Below are positions 1-5,085 of a stretch of DNA of 5,085 bases, piece by piece. The notes under the pieces were generated by a model that saw nothing but the letters and a program-made list of their open reading frames with translations, ran no database searches and had not been told where the DNA came from. The position numbers and the translations under genes are program-made. The DNA is from JBGCDD01 sp045105075. Its GTDB lineage: Bacteria > Pseudomonadota > Alphaproteobacteria > Rhodobacterales > Rhodobacteraceae. Location of the stretch: the NCBI GenBank assembly GCA_045105075.1, contig JBGCDD010000202.1, positions 1 through 5,085 of the forward strand, read 5' to 3'. Positions within the stretch are counted from its first letter, which is position 1. Each line of letters begins with the position of its first letter.

Positions 1-132
1 CTCGAGGTCAATTCATCACCAGGTTTTGAGGGCGTCGAAAAAGCCACCGGCAAAGACATCGTCGGCAAAATCTACGACGACATCGAACTGCGCGTACGCC
101 CCCAGCCGGCGCGAAAACGTAAATCCGGGTGA
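1..132 (+). CDS. rimK: RimK-type ATP-grasp alpha-L-glutamate ligase, C-terminal end (partial)
   Basis: The window opens inside this gene, in frame 1, leaving 43 codons and a TGA stop. The piece begins LEVNSSPGFEGVEKATG, which matches the last conserved block of RimK-type ATP-grasp ligases; in that fold the Glu and Asn of the LEVN segment bind the catalytic metal, and the Gly-rich loop after it closes the active site. The tail is short and basic (ARKRKSG). In E. coli, RimK adds glutamate residues to the C-terminus of ribosomal protein S6 in the cytoplasm, but other RimK-like ligases have different acceptors, so the substrate here is an inference. About 85% of the gene, including the ATP-binding core, lies before the window. 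The stop is followed after 15 bases by an unrecognised ORF in the same frame. Confidence 0.85.
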   Translation, partial: LEVNSSPGFEGVEKATGKDIVGKIYDDIELRVRPQPARKRKSG

Positions 133-147
133 GCACCGACAGATAGA

Positions 148-801
148 TTGGATTTTAACGTGTTGTTCAAATTAACCTTCCGCATCGTTGGAGCTGGAGT
201 AGACAATATTGAAAACGTCTCCCTGCCGTTTTCAACGTCTCCTTCAGACAACGAAACGTTCACGCTTCGACTGAGTGACGTCGTAGATCCGACAAAACCT
301 CACCCTGGGTACGTCTGTGACTACACGCGCAAAGAAACACCGCCTGAGCGCGTACGCGCAACTTTGGTTGCGCTTCGTGAAGGGCGATTGTTGATGGATC
401 GAAATCCACAAATTGATCTGCCGTTCCCAAATCAAGCCGAGCCAAGCATAGACAGTGATGGCATGATAGCGCCAGGACGCAGCGCCCCGAGGCGCATTCT
501 GCCACAGGCGGCACGTGTCTGGCTGTCGAAACTTGATGCCCAGATGAGCGAAGTTAACAATAAATTTATCACCAACTGGAGATGGCTACAGCGAGGCGAT
601 GGCAGTCATGTTTCCGTTTCACATTCTGGTTTTGCTTGGAGTGACTCTGGCGCGGTATGGTCAAAAATTCCAAAAGATGGTCAACTTTTCATGCAAACAA
701 ACCAAAGCATTCACCTGCGCGAAAATGACCTCGCCACAGCCAGCAAGCTGGCTTCTGAGGCGCATGGCGCGTATCCCTCCCCCTTTCATCTTTCCAGATA
801 G
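148..801 (+). CDS. Hypothetical protein of atypical codon use, ending inside a repeat
   Basis: I do not recognise this protein. The frame is open for 217 codons from a TTG at 148; a GTG at 160 is an in-frame alternative, and neither has a convincing Shine-Dalgarno sequence. There is no signal peptide or clear membrane segment, so it is probably soluble. The N-terminal third looks beta-rich, the middle is charged (PPERVRATLVALREGRLLMD), and a Trp-rich stretch follows (NWRWLQRGDG, then HSGFAWSDSGAVWSKIP, about residues 142-173). Codon choice is unlike the neighbours: many GGA, GTA, CGA, ATA, TTA, AGA and AGG codons and lower GC, suggesting horizontal acquisition or an ORFan. The last residues (about PSPFHLSR) and the TAG are encoded by an intergenic-type repeat, so the natural C-terminus may have been lost. 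The reading frame is in phase with the rimK stop upstream. It is likely, but not certainly, a real gene. Confidence 0.55.
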   Translation: MDFNVLFKLTFRIVGAGVDNIENVSLPFSTSPSDNETFTLRLSDVVDPTKPHPGYVCDYTRKETPPERVRATLVALREGRLLMDRNPQIDLPFPNQAEPSIDSDGMIAPGRSAPRRILPQAARVWLSKLDAQMSEVNNKFITNWRWLQRGDGSHVSVSHSGFAWSDSGAVWSKIPKDGQLFMQTNQSIHLRENDLATASKLASEAHGAYPSPFHLSR

Positions 802-842
802 ACTCCGGGGGAGGCCCAAGGGGCCGGGGGCAGCGCCCCCAA
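772..842 (+). repeat. GC-rich REP-like structured repeat (Rhodobacteraceae type)
   Basis: Three inverted repeats lie back to back. CTCCCCC at 777-783 pairs with GGGGGAG at 807-813 across a loop holding CTTTCATCTTTCC (783-795). GGCCC at 813-817 pairs with GGGCC at 821-825 over a 3-base loop. GGGGGC at 826-831 pairs with GCCCCC at 835-840 over AGC. From memory, the combination of CTTTCATCTTTCC, ACTCCGGGGG and a GGGGC...GCCCC hairpin recurs between genes in Rhodobacteraceae genomes; I could not verify copy number here. No T-run follows the hairpin on the plus strand, only AAAAAC, so it is not a standard intrinsic terminator for the upstream gene, although it could still stabilise a 3' end or attenuate transcription. 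It overlaps the last ten codons of the preceding ORF. Confidence 0.65.
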
Positions 843-924
843 AAACATCCGACACTGGAAACTCCGGCCCCCTCGGCTTACCTTGCACCCAACCCCTTCT
901 TCCAAATCCAACAAGGACGCTCCG

Positions 925-1818
925 ATGAACCAAGACCAGATCCTCACGCTGCTGGCCCCCAACGTGCCCTATCTGCTTGGCGCGATCCTGCTGATCGTCA
1001 TCATTTTCAAAGGCATCCAGATCGTGCCGCAGTCCGAAAAACACGTGGTCGAACGGTTTGGGCGCCTGCACTCGGTGCTGGGACCAGGCATCAACTTCAC
1101 TGTGCCGTTTCTCGATGTGATCGCCCATAAGATCTCGATCCTGGAACGCCAGCTGCCCACCGCCAGTCAGGACGCCATCACCAAGGACAACGTGCTGGTC
1201 CAGGTCGACACCTCGGTGTTCTACCGCATCACCGAACCCGAAAAGACCGTCTACCGGATCCGCGATGTTGACGGTGCAATTTCGACCACAGTCGCCGGGA
1301 TCGTGCGCGCCGAGATCGGCAAAATGGATCTGGATGATGTGCAATCCAACCGAGATCAGCTGATCCACACCATCAAAACCTCGGTCGAGGACGCGGTTGA
1401 TGACTGGGGCATTCAGGTCACCCGCGCCGAAATCCTCGATGTGAACCTCGATCAGGCGACCCGCGATGCGATGCTGCAACAGCTCAACGCCGAACGCGCG
1501 CGCCGGGCTCAGGTGACCGAGGCCGAAGGCACCAAACGCGCGGTCGAACTCAATGCCGACGCCGAACTTTACGCCGCCGAGCAAATCGCCAAAGCCCGCC
1601 GCATCGAGGCCGACGCCGAAGCCTATGCCACCGGTGTCGTCGCAGCCGCCATCGCCGCCAACGGATTGGAAGCCGCGCAATACCAGGTCGCGCTGAAACA
1701 GGTCGAAGCGCTTAATGCACTGGGTTCTGGCTCCGGCACCCAAACCATCGTGCTGCCCGCCAACGCGCTGGACGCCTTTGGCGACGCGTTCAAATTGCTC
1801 AAAGGGACACGGTCATGA
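925..1818 (+). CDS. SPFH domain / stomatin-like (QmcA-type) membrane protein
   Basis: A 297-residue protein of the SPFH superfamily (stomatin, prohibitin, flotillin, HflK/C). One N-terminal membrane anchor spans about residues 14-31 (LLGAILLIVIIFKGIQIVP). The SPFH domain runs from about 31 to 190, opening with the family signature VPQSEKHVVERFGRL and GPGINFTVPF. A long Ala/Glu-rich coiled coil follows at about 188-245 (NAERARRAQVTEAEG onward), then a hydrophobic C-terminal motif (TIVLPANALDAF) typical of stomatin-like paraslipins. Family members oligomerise into large membrane-bound rings or microdomains and influence membrane proteases and organisation. The ATG at 925 was chosen because AAGGA at 913-917 sits 7 bases upstream; an upstream TTG at 883 has no such site. 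The stop overlaps the NfeD-like start (ATGA), so the two are translationally coupled, as is typical of the QmcA-YbbJ arrangement. Very secure as a family call; its specific partner is unknown. Confidence 0.95.
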   Translation: MNQDQILTLLAPNVPYLLGAILLIVIIFKGIQIVPQSEKHVVERFGRLHSVLGPGINFTVPFLDVIAHKISILERQLPTASQDAITKDNVLVQVDTSVFYRITEPEKTVYRIRDVDGAISTTVAGIVRAEIGKMDLDDVQSNRDQLIHTIKTSVEDAVDDWGIQVTRAEILDVNLDQATRDAMLQQLNAERARRAQVTEAEGTKRAVELNADAELYAAEQIAKARRIEADAEAYATGVVAAAIAANGLEAAQYQVALKQVEALNALGSGSGTQTIVLPANALDAFGDAFKLLKGTRS

Positions 1819-2087
1819 TGGCCTTTAACCTTTGGTGGGCGTGGCTTGCGGCCGCCATTGTCTTTGGCATCATCGAGATTCTCGCGCCCAGCTACTTGTT
1901 CCTGGGCTTCGCTCTGGGGGCACTGGCGGTGTCGATGCTGCTGCTCAACACGGGTCTGGCCGTGTCTGCGCCATTGTTGCTGCTGGGCTTTGCCGCCCTC
2001 AGCCTCGCCGCCTGGCTGATCCTGCGCTACCTGTTCCAATCACCTCAAGGTCAGGTCAAACACTTTACCAAAGACATCAACGACTGA
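1815..2087 (+). CDS. Short NfeD-like membrane protein
   Basis: A 90-residue protein that starts in the ATGA overlap with the SPFH gene; ATG at 1815 and ATG at 1818 are equally possible starts, with AAAGGGAC at 1801-1808 as ribosome binding site. It is almost all membrane: about residues 5-25 (WWAWLAAAIVFGIIEILAP), 27-45 and 51-71 (PLLLLGFAALSLAAWLIL), then a short hydrophilic tail GQVKHFTKDIND. The segment IIEILAPSYLFLGFALGAL and the pairing with an SPFH protein identify the NfeD family. Typical short NfeD proteins, such as E. coli YbbJ, carry a cytoplasmic OB-fold after the membrane part; it is absent here. The neat tail suggests a lineage-specific short form rather than a recent break. The expected role is as partner of the SPFH oligomer in the inner membrane. 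Confidence 0.87.
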   Translation: MMAFNLWWAWLAAAIVFGIIEILAPSYLFLGFALGALAVSMLLLNTGLAVSAPLLLLGFAALSLAAWLILRYLFQSPQGQVKHFTKDIND

Positions 2088-2183
2088 TCTTACCGCGAAA
2101 GACGCCCAATACCTGATCATAATCCAAATCCGACCGCACATCTGAATGCGCTGATCAAGACCGCCAAGCCGCTCTGGGCCACC

Positions 2184-2387
2184 TTGATTGGCCTCTTGAT
2201 TTTTGTGTGCACCGTCTCTCTGGGAACCAGCGACATCGACTTTTACGGTGCGGCCCGGACAACCGAGTTCCCTCTGATCGGTTTGCAAATGCCCACGGAT
2301 GCGTTTTTCTATGCGGCGCCCGTCTCTATCGTTGTGGTCTCTGGCTATTTCCATTTCTATCTCAGCCGAATTTGCTTGGACATTTAA
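2184..2387 (+). pseudogene. N-terminal remnant of the pentapeptide-repeat gene (two membrane spans)
   Basis: The first piece of the broken gene. The frame is open from 2088, but the earliest usable start codon is a TTG at 2184, which falls inside the first membrane span, so no sensible full-length start is left. Visible segments: KPLWATLIGLLIFVCTVSLG (first span), a short loop with GTSDIDFYGAARTTEFPLIG, then AFFYAAPVSIVVVSGYFHFYL (second span). The pattern of a first span, a small acidic loop and a second span ending FHFYL resembles the start of the Rhodobacteraceae membrane pentapeptide-repeat family. It ends at TAA 2385-2387; the next piece resumes in the same frame. It is unlikely to make a functional product alone. 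Confidence 0.6.
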
Positions 2388-2408
2388 GCGCTCAAATCAA
2401 AAAATCAT

Positions 2409-3113
2409 ATGGTTGGTTCAGAGGACGCAAAAGCTTGGTCAGTGACCAATTTGGCGATGTCAGACCAAGATGATCCCGACCCCAAGCCTTTGTTTCCGCT
2501 GGGAGCAACGTTCCAAATCCTAAATGGTTTTGCGGTCTATGGCGCGGCGCCCGTGGTCGTTTTGCTTGTCTGGTGGGTCGGATTGACGGCCCGCTTACCC
2601 GCCATGACAGCGTTGAGTGCAGCATCGTTTTTCCTGGTTTCCACTATGGCACTCAGCAGCTTTCAAACGCTTGGTCAGGCGCGGGCGAAATCACCTGAAC
2701 AAAAGCGTTGGAAAAACCTGTGGTTGCCCATCATGGCCGCTTTGTTTGCTGTTTGGGTGCTTTGTGCCCCGATCTGGGTGACCCACTTTCCGCAGGCCTT
2801 GGAAAGGCTAACCCACGGAACACTGTTCAAAACGGCCACGGCAATCAAGCTGCGTGGTGCGAACATTGTCCTGAAGCCCACGGATTGGCTACCATCCAAC
2901 CTGGCAGAACGCGACTTCCGCGAGATCTATTGCAAGCGCACGCAGCAACAGCCGTGCCAGGAAGAAATTGCAAACTGGAGCCAAGCGTTTCTGGATGAGT
3001 GGGACCAAAGGCGACGTCACCAAATTGCCGCGCTGCTCGCGCCCGATATGACGTTTCGAAATCTAAGCCACGCCAAATATGCGCAATGCATTTATGGTTG
3101 GCGCAACTTTTGA
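2409..3113 (+). CDS. Middle fragment of the pentapeptide-repeat gene: membrane region and linker (hypothetical protein)
   Basis: An open frame of 234 codons that automated annotation would call a hypothetical protein; I read it as the middle of the broken gene. Membrane spans are predicted at about residues 42-60 (VYGAAPVVVLLVWWVGLTA), 65-84 and 105-124 (WLPIMAALFAVWVLCAPIWV). A soluble linker with KLRGANIVLKPTDWLP and two cysteines (CKRTQQQPC) follows, then a charged helix (FLDEWDQRRRHQIAALL) that would lead into the repeats. Starts at ATG 2409 and ATG 2457 both lack a Shine-Dalgarno sequence, which argues against independent translation. The final residues KYAQCIYGWRNF come after the frameshift and are not native. 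In the intact gene the frame would move into the repeat segment that begins near 3079. Confidence 0.5.
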   Translation: MVGSEDAKAWSVTNLAMSDQDDPDPKPLFPLGATFQILNGFAVYGAAPVVVLLVWWVGLTARLPAMTALSAASFFLVSTMALSSFQTLGQARAKSPEQKRWKNLWLPIMAALFAVWVLCAPIWVTHFPQALERLTHGTLFKTATAIKLRGANIVLKPTDWLPSNLAERDFREIYCKRTQQQPCQEEIANWSQAFLDEWDQRRRHQIAALLAPDMTFRNLSHAKYAQCIYGWRNF

Positions 3114-3804
3114 CGGCACAGATTTGACCAACACCAATCTCATGCACGCGCGGCTTGAGCGCACGGAGATCAAGAGAAACACCAAACTGGACAGAACGAC
3201 CTTTGAAAATGCCGACCTGCACAAAGCCAATTTCATCGAAACTCAAAGCACTCGGATCAATTTGCGAAACAGCAATCTGCGTCGCGTGGATTTCAGTCGC
3301 GCGACGCTGACGGAACCCAACCTGCAAGACGCTGATTTGACCCGCGCCACCCTGTCGGCGACAAAAGTATTTCGACCCTCCTCAATGGCAGGTGCAAAGA
3401 TCATCGCAACGACGGCGACAAACTCAAGGTGGATCGGCACATTTGCAGCCCCAATTTCCCTCAAAAACACGGATCTGAGAAAAAGCACGTTTGAAGGCGC
3501 CGCTTTTCAATTCGTCGATTTCAAGGGCGCGATTTTCGATAGAACCACAGATTTCAGGAACGCCTTCTTTGATGGATCGGTGCAGCTTCCCCGCCATATT
3601 GCGGACCAGATCGATGCAAAATGCCAACATCCGCCAGCTGTTTTGAGCCAAAGTGATTTTCTGGCCCATTGGTTGGGATGGCTGACGCTCAACCCCGATT
3701 GGGAGCCAGCAATCTGGCAACGCTTGGTCGAAAACGAATTTCATGACCTTCAACCGATCGCGCCCCCTATCGGGTGTCTGTGGCAAAATACAAATCACCC
3801 TTAG
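3079..3804 (+). CDS. C-terminal fragment: pentapeptide-repeat domain
   Basis: A 241-codon open frame from ATG 3079, overlapping the previous fragment by 35 bases in another frame. About residues 1-105 and 125-165 show imperfect pentapeptide repeats with a central Leu or Phe, for example FDGTDLTNTNLMHARLERTE, FENADLHKANF, INLRNSNLRRVDFSRATL and LQDADLTRATL. Such repeats fold as a right-handed quadrilateral beta-helix. The repeats are degenerate (many Thr and Asn in place of Ala), and one stretch (about 108-122, FRPSSMAGAKIIATTA) leaves the pattern. The C-terminal 60 residues form a non-repeat cap rich in Trp (FLAHWLGWLTLNPDWEPAIW). The ATG corresponds to an internal Met in the restored protein, and no ribosome binding site precedes it. 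The family domain call is secure; that it is a complete gene is not. Confidence 0.6.
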   Translation: MRNAFMVGATFDGTDLTNTNLMHARLERTEIKRNTKLDRTTFENADLHKANFIETQSTRINLRNSNLRRVDFSRATLTEPNLQDADLTRATLSATKVFRPSSMAGAKIIATTATNSRWIGTFAAPISLKNTDLRKSTFEGAAFQFVDFKGAIFDRTTDFRNAFFDGSVQLPRHIADQIDAKCQHPPAVLSQSDFLAHWLGWLTLNPDWEPAIWQRLVENEFHDLQPIAPPIGCLWQNTNHP

Positions 3805-3840
3805 TCAGGAGCCGCATTCATCATAGTTGTTGACGACCTC

Positions 3841-3871
3841 TGGACGCAGCTGACGCCAATCCCTATATAAT
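3841..3871 (+). promoter_or_regulatory. Candidate sigma70-type promoter of sufT-sufA
   Basis: A perfect TATAAT lies at 3866-3871, 26 bases before the sufT start, in an otherwise GC-rich region between the decayed gene and sufT. The best-placed -35 is TGGACG at 3841-3846, a 4 of 6 match with a 19-base spacer. A better -35 match, TTGACG at 3830-3835, lies 30 bases from the -10, which is too far to work with it. I see no convincing IscR or iron-responsive operator here. Confidence 0.35.
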
Positions 3872-3897
3872 CTATCAGGAACAAGACCGGGACCGTT

Positions 3898-4260
3898 ATG
3901 AACCAGCCTACTGAACCGCTTGAAGGGGCGCCGCTGATTGCGCCGTCATCGACTGATCATCCGCTTTACGAGCAGGTGGTCGAGGCGTGCCGCACTGTCT
4001 ATGACCCTGAAATCCCTGTGAATATCTATGAGCTGGGGTTGATCTACACGATTGACATTTCGCCCGAGAACGAGGTCAAGGTGCTGATGTCGCTGACCGC
4101 GCCCGGCTGTCCGGTGGCCGGTGAAATGCCCGGTTGGGTGGCCGACGCGGTCGAGCCATTGGCCGGTGTCAAACAGGTTGATGTTGAATTGATCTGGGAA
4201 CCACCCTGGGGCATGGACATGATGAGCGACGAGGCCCGACTTGAGTTGGGATTTATGTAA
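3898..4260 (+). CDS. sufT: SufT, SUF system Fe-S cluster assembly protein (MIP18/DUF59 family)
   Basis: A 120-residue cytoplasmic protein made of one MIP18-family (DUF59) domain, about residues 22-105, after a short polar N-terminal extension. Diagnostic features are DPEIPVNIYELGLIY at 36-50, the conserved cysteine in LTAPGCPVAGEM (Cys71), and a C-terminal VELIWEPPWGMDMMS block. The family promotes maturation of Fe-S proteins; stand-alone SufT proteins are proposed to support cluster assembly or transfer, and eukaryotic MIP18 works in cytosolic Fe-S targeting. The ATG at 3898 has GGGA at 3889-3892 as a weak ribosome binding site. sufA follows 37 bases downstream, so the two are probably one transcript. 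The core suf genes (sufBCDS) are not immediately upstream in this window; a decayed gene occupies that position. Length and motifs are complete. Confidence 0.93.
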   Translation: MNQPTEPLEGAPLIAPSSTDHPLYEQVVEACRTVYDPEIPVNIYELGLIYTIDISPENEVKVLMSLTAPGCPVAGEMPGWVADAVEPLAGVKQVDVELIWEPPWGMDMMSDEARLELGFM

Positions 4261-4297
4261 AGTCCACCCGCTAAGTATCTGAGGAAAGGAAAGAAAC

Positions 4298-4669
4298 ATG
4301 TTCGGCATTCCAGGCAAACAAGCCGTCACGCTGACCGCTGCTGCGTCCGCTCAGATCACCAAACTGATGGAACGTGACGGCCATTCGGGCCTGCGCATCG
4401 GCGTCAAAAAGGGCGGCTGCGCGGGCATGGAATACACCATGGACTACGTCACTGACCCCGACCCCAACGACGAAGTCGTCGAGCAGGACGGCGCGCGCGT
4501 GATGATCGCGCCGATGGCGCAGATGTTCCTGTTCGGAACCGAGATCGACTATAAGGTCGCGCTGCTGGAATCCGGTTTCCAGTTCAACAACCCGAACGTC
4601 TCCGAGGCGTGCGGATGCGGTGAATCCATTAAATTCAACGACATGGATGCGCCAGCGCCTCAAAACTAG
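4298..4669 (+). CDS. sufA: SufA/IscA-type iron-sulfur cluster assembly (HesB family) protein
   Basis: A 123-residue A-type carrier of the HesB/IscA family, cytoplasmic. The three cluster-ligating cysteines are all present: Cys41 in KKGGCAGMEY, and Cys105 and Cys107 in the C-terminal EACGCGES motif. These proteins accept Fe-S clusters from the SufBCD scaffold and hand them to apo-proteins. The N-terminus (VTLTAAASAQITKLM) and FLFGTEIDYKVALLESGFQFNNPN are also standard for the family. The start is well supported by an excellent purine-rich ribosome binding site (AGGAAAGGAAA, ending just before the ATG at 4298). Location directly after sufT points to SufA rather than IscA or ErpA, though sequence alone does not separate these cleanly. 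The 12-residue tail after the cysteine motif is unremarkable. Confidence 0.93.
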   Translation: MFGIPGKQAVTLTAAASAQITKLMERDGHSGLRIGVKKGGCAGMEYTMDYVTDPDPNDEVVEQDGARVMIAPMAQMFLFGTEIDYKVALLESGFQFNNPNVSEACGCGESIKFNDMDAPAPQN

Positions 4670-4674
4670 AGCAA

Positions 4675-4703
4675 TTGTCCCAAACCCGTCGCGGTGCTAA
4701 TAC
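4675..4703 (+). promoter_or_regulatory. Weak candidate promoter of tpiA
   Basis: In the 62-base gap between sufA and tpiA, TTGTCC at 4675-4680 is spaced 17 bases from TAATAC at 4698-4703, which is preceded by an extended -10 like TG. Both boxes are weak matches, so read-through from the sufT-sufA promoter may contribute to tpiA expression. There is no hairpin with a T-run in the gap that would stop such read-through. Confidence 0.25.
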
Positions 4704-4731
4704 AGCGCATCAGGGCAGGAAAGGACACCTC

Positions 4732-5085
4732 ATGGCGCGCAAACTGGCAGCAGGCAACTGGAAGATGAACGGCACGGGGGACGCGCTCGGGATGCTGCGC
4801 ACTCTGGCCGAAGACACCCCAAACTCCAGTTGCGATATCCTGATTTGTCCACCCGCAACTCTGATCCACCGCGCCGCGCAAGCCGTTGAAAACACCAGAA
4901 TTCACATCGGTGCACAGGATTGTCACGCCGAAACCAATGGCGCCCATACCGGTGATCTAAGCGCGCAGATGCTGGTCGATGCCGGTGCGAGCCACGTCAT
5001 CCTGGGCCATTCCGAACGCCGTCAGGATCACGGCGAAACCAACGCTGACGTTCATGCCAAAATGCAGGCGGCTTTGGCGCAAAAC
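4732..5085 (+). CDS. tpiA: Triosephosphate isomerase, N-terminal part (partial, runs off the window)
   Basis: The first 118 residues of the glycolytic and gluconeogenic enzyme that interconverts dihydroxyacetone phosphate and glyceraldehyde 3-phosphate in the cytoplasm. Residues visible include Asn9 and Lys11 in AAGNWKMNG (the substrate-binding lysine) and catalytic His93 in VILGHSERR. The usual GAYTGE interface motif reads GAHTGD (70-75), a form I recall from this group. The catalytic glutamate and the phosphate-binding loop of the C-terminal half lie beyond the window, so completeness cannot be judged. The ATG at 4732 follows a strong ribosome binding site (GGAAAGGA at 4718-4725, 6 bases from the start). 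Total length in the family is about 245-255 residues, so roughly half is shown. Confidence 0.96.
   Translation, partial: MARKLAAGNWKMNGTGDALGMLRTLAEDTPNSSCDILICPPATLIHRAAQAVENTRIHIGAQDCHAETNGAHTGDLSAQMLVDAGASHVILGHSERRQDHGETNADVHAKMQAALAQN

Larger units (their letters stand above)
2088..3804 (+). pseudogene. Decayed membrane pentapeptide-repeat protein gene
   Basis: Three consecutive open segments read together as one protein of about 570 residues: a membrane N-terminus, a middle with further membrane segments and a soluble linker, and a C-terminal pentapeptide-repeat domain. The order resembles membrane-anchored pentapeptide-repeat proteins I recall from Rhodobacteraceae. Three lesions break it. 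(i) No ATG or GTG precedes the recognisable N-terminal sequence (HNPNPTAHLNALIKTAK, about 2118-2168), which runs open straight from the NfeD stop. (ii) An in-frame TAA sits at 2385-2387. (iii) A one-base frameshift lies in AAA at 3075-3077: removing one A gives SHANMRNAFMVGA, a smooth entry into the repeat domain. The 5' limit given is simply the first codon after the NfeD stop. Five predicted membrane spans place the product in the inner membrane; its function is unknown. Assembly errors could mimic some of this, but three independent lesions favour real decay. Confidence 0.8.

Noticed and set aside
129..146. GTG start overlapping the rimK stop (GTGA)
   Set aside because: It encodes only five codons before a TAG and leads into further stops, so it is not a gene.
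826..846. Intrinsic terminator for the upstream ORF
   Set aside because: The hairpin is strong, but it is followed by AAAAAC instead of a T-run on the plus strand; on the minus strand the sequence after it is GC-rich.
661..1743. A 360-codon open frame on the minus strand covering the SPFH gene
   Set aside because: It mirrors a GC-rich, strongly supported plus-strand gene; its protein is low-complexity Gly/Asp/Val/Phe-rich text typical of antisense shadow frames, with no family resemblance.
1623..2039. Minus-strand open frame over the SPFH and NfeD genes
   Set aside because: The Gln/Arg-rich translation is a shadow of Ala/Leu-rich membrane coding sequence on the other strand.
2385..2387. Stop codon readthrough or recoding at TAA
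   Set aside because: TAA is not used for selenocysteine or pyrrolysine, and no supporting element is visible.
2207..2473. Alternative plus-strand frame over the first stop of the broken gene, possible route around TAA 2385
   Set aside because: Its translation shows none of the membrane character seen in the main frame, and the main frame resumes cleanly after the stop.
3068..3085. Programmed +1 frameshifting at the AAA run
   Set aside because: There is no classic slippery heptamer or stimulatory stop context, and the same gene also carries a nonsense codon and lacks a start, so decay is simpler.
3830..3871. TTGACG (3830-3835) with TATAAT (3866-3871) as one promoter
   Set aside because: The 30-base spacing is far beyond the 15-19 bases that a sigma70-type holoenzyme can span.

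Overview
The window looks like a chromosomal segment of a GC-rich alphaproteobacterium, most likely of the Rhodobacteraceae/Roseobacter group. This rests on codon style, on the protein types (a short NfeD next to an SPFH protein, a SufT-SufA pair, a Rhodobacteraceae-style TpiA) and on a structured GC-rich intergenic repeat at about 772-842 whose wording I recall from that family. The assignment comes from reading the sequence, not from a database search.

Layout, all on the plus strand. (1) 1-132: the last 43 codons of a RimK-type ATP-grasp ligase. (2) 148-801: an unrecognised protein of up to 217 residues with codon use unlike its neighbours; its last codons and stop lie inside the repeat. 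(3) 772-842: the repeat, with three nested or tandem inverted repeats. (4) 925-2087: a two-gene operon with an ATGA overlap, encoding a membrane-anchored SPFH/stomatin-like protein and a short NfeD-like membrane protein. (5) About 2088-3804: a decayed gene for a multi-pass membrane pentapeptide-repeat protein. It survives as three open pieces: an N-terminal piece without a normal start codon, an in-frame TAA at 2385-2387, and a one-base frameshift in the AAA at 3075-3077. (6) 3898-4669: sufT and sufA, iron-sulfur cluster assembly and delivery factors, behind a plausible promoter. (7) 4732-5085: the first 118 codons of tpiA (triosephosphate isomerase), cut by the window edge.

How the genes relate: the SPFH and NfeD proteins probably form a membrane scaffold pair like E. 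coli QmcA-YbbJ. SufT and SufA act together in maturing Fe-S proteins. RimK and TpiA are housekeeping enzymes with no obvious link to the others. The two notable regions are the codon-atypical unknown ORF with its repeat (148-842) and the broken pentapeptide-repeat gene. I found no convincing new multi-gene system, phage, insertion sequence, CRISPR array, tRNA or rRNA.
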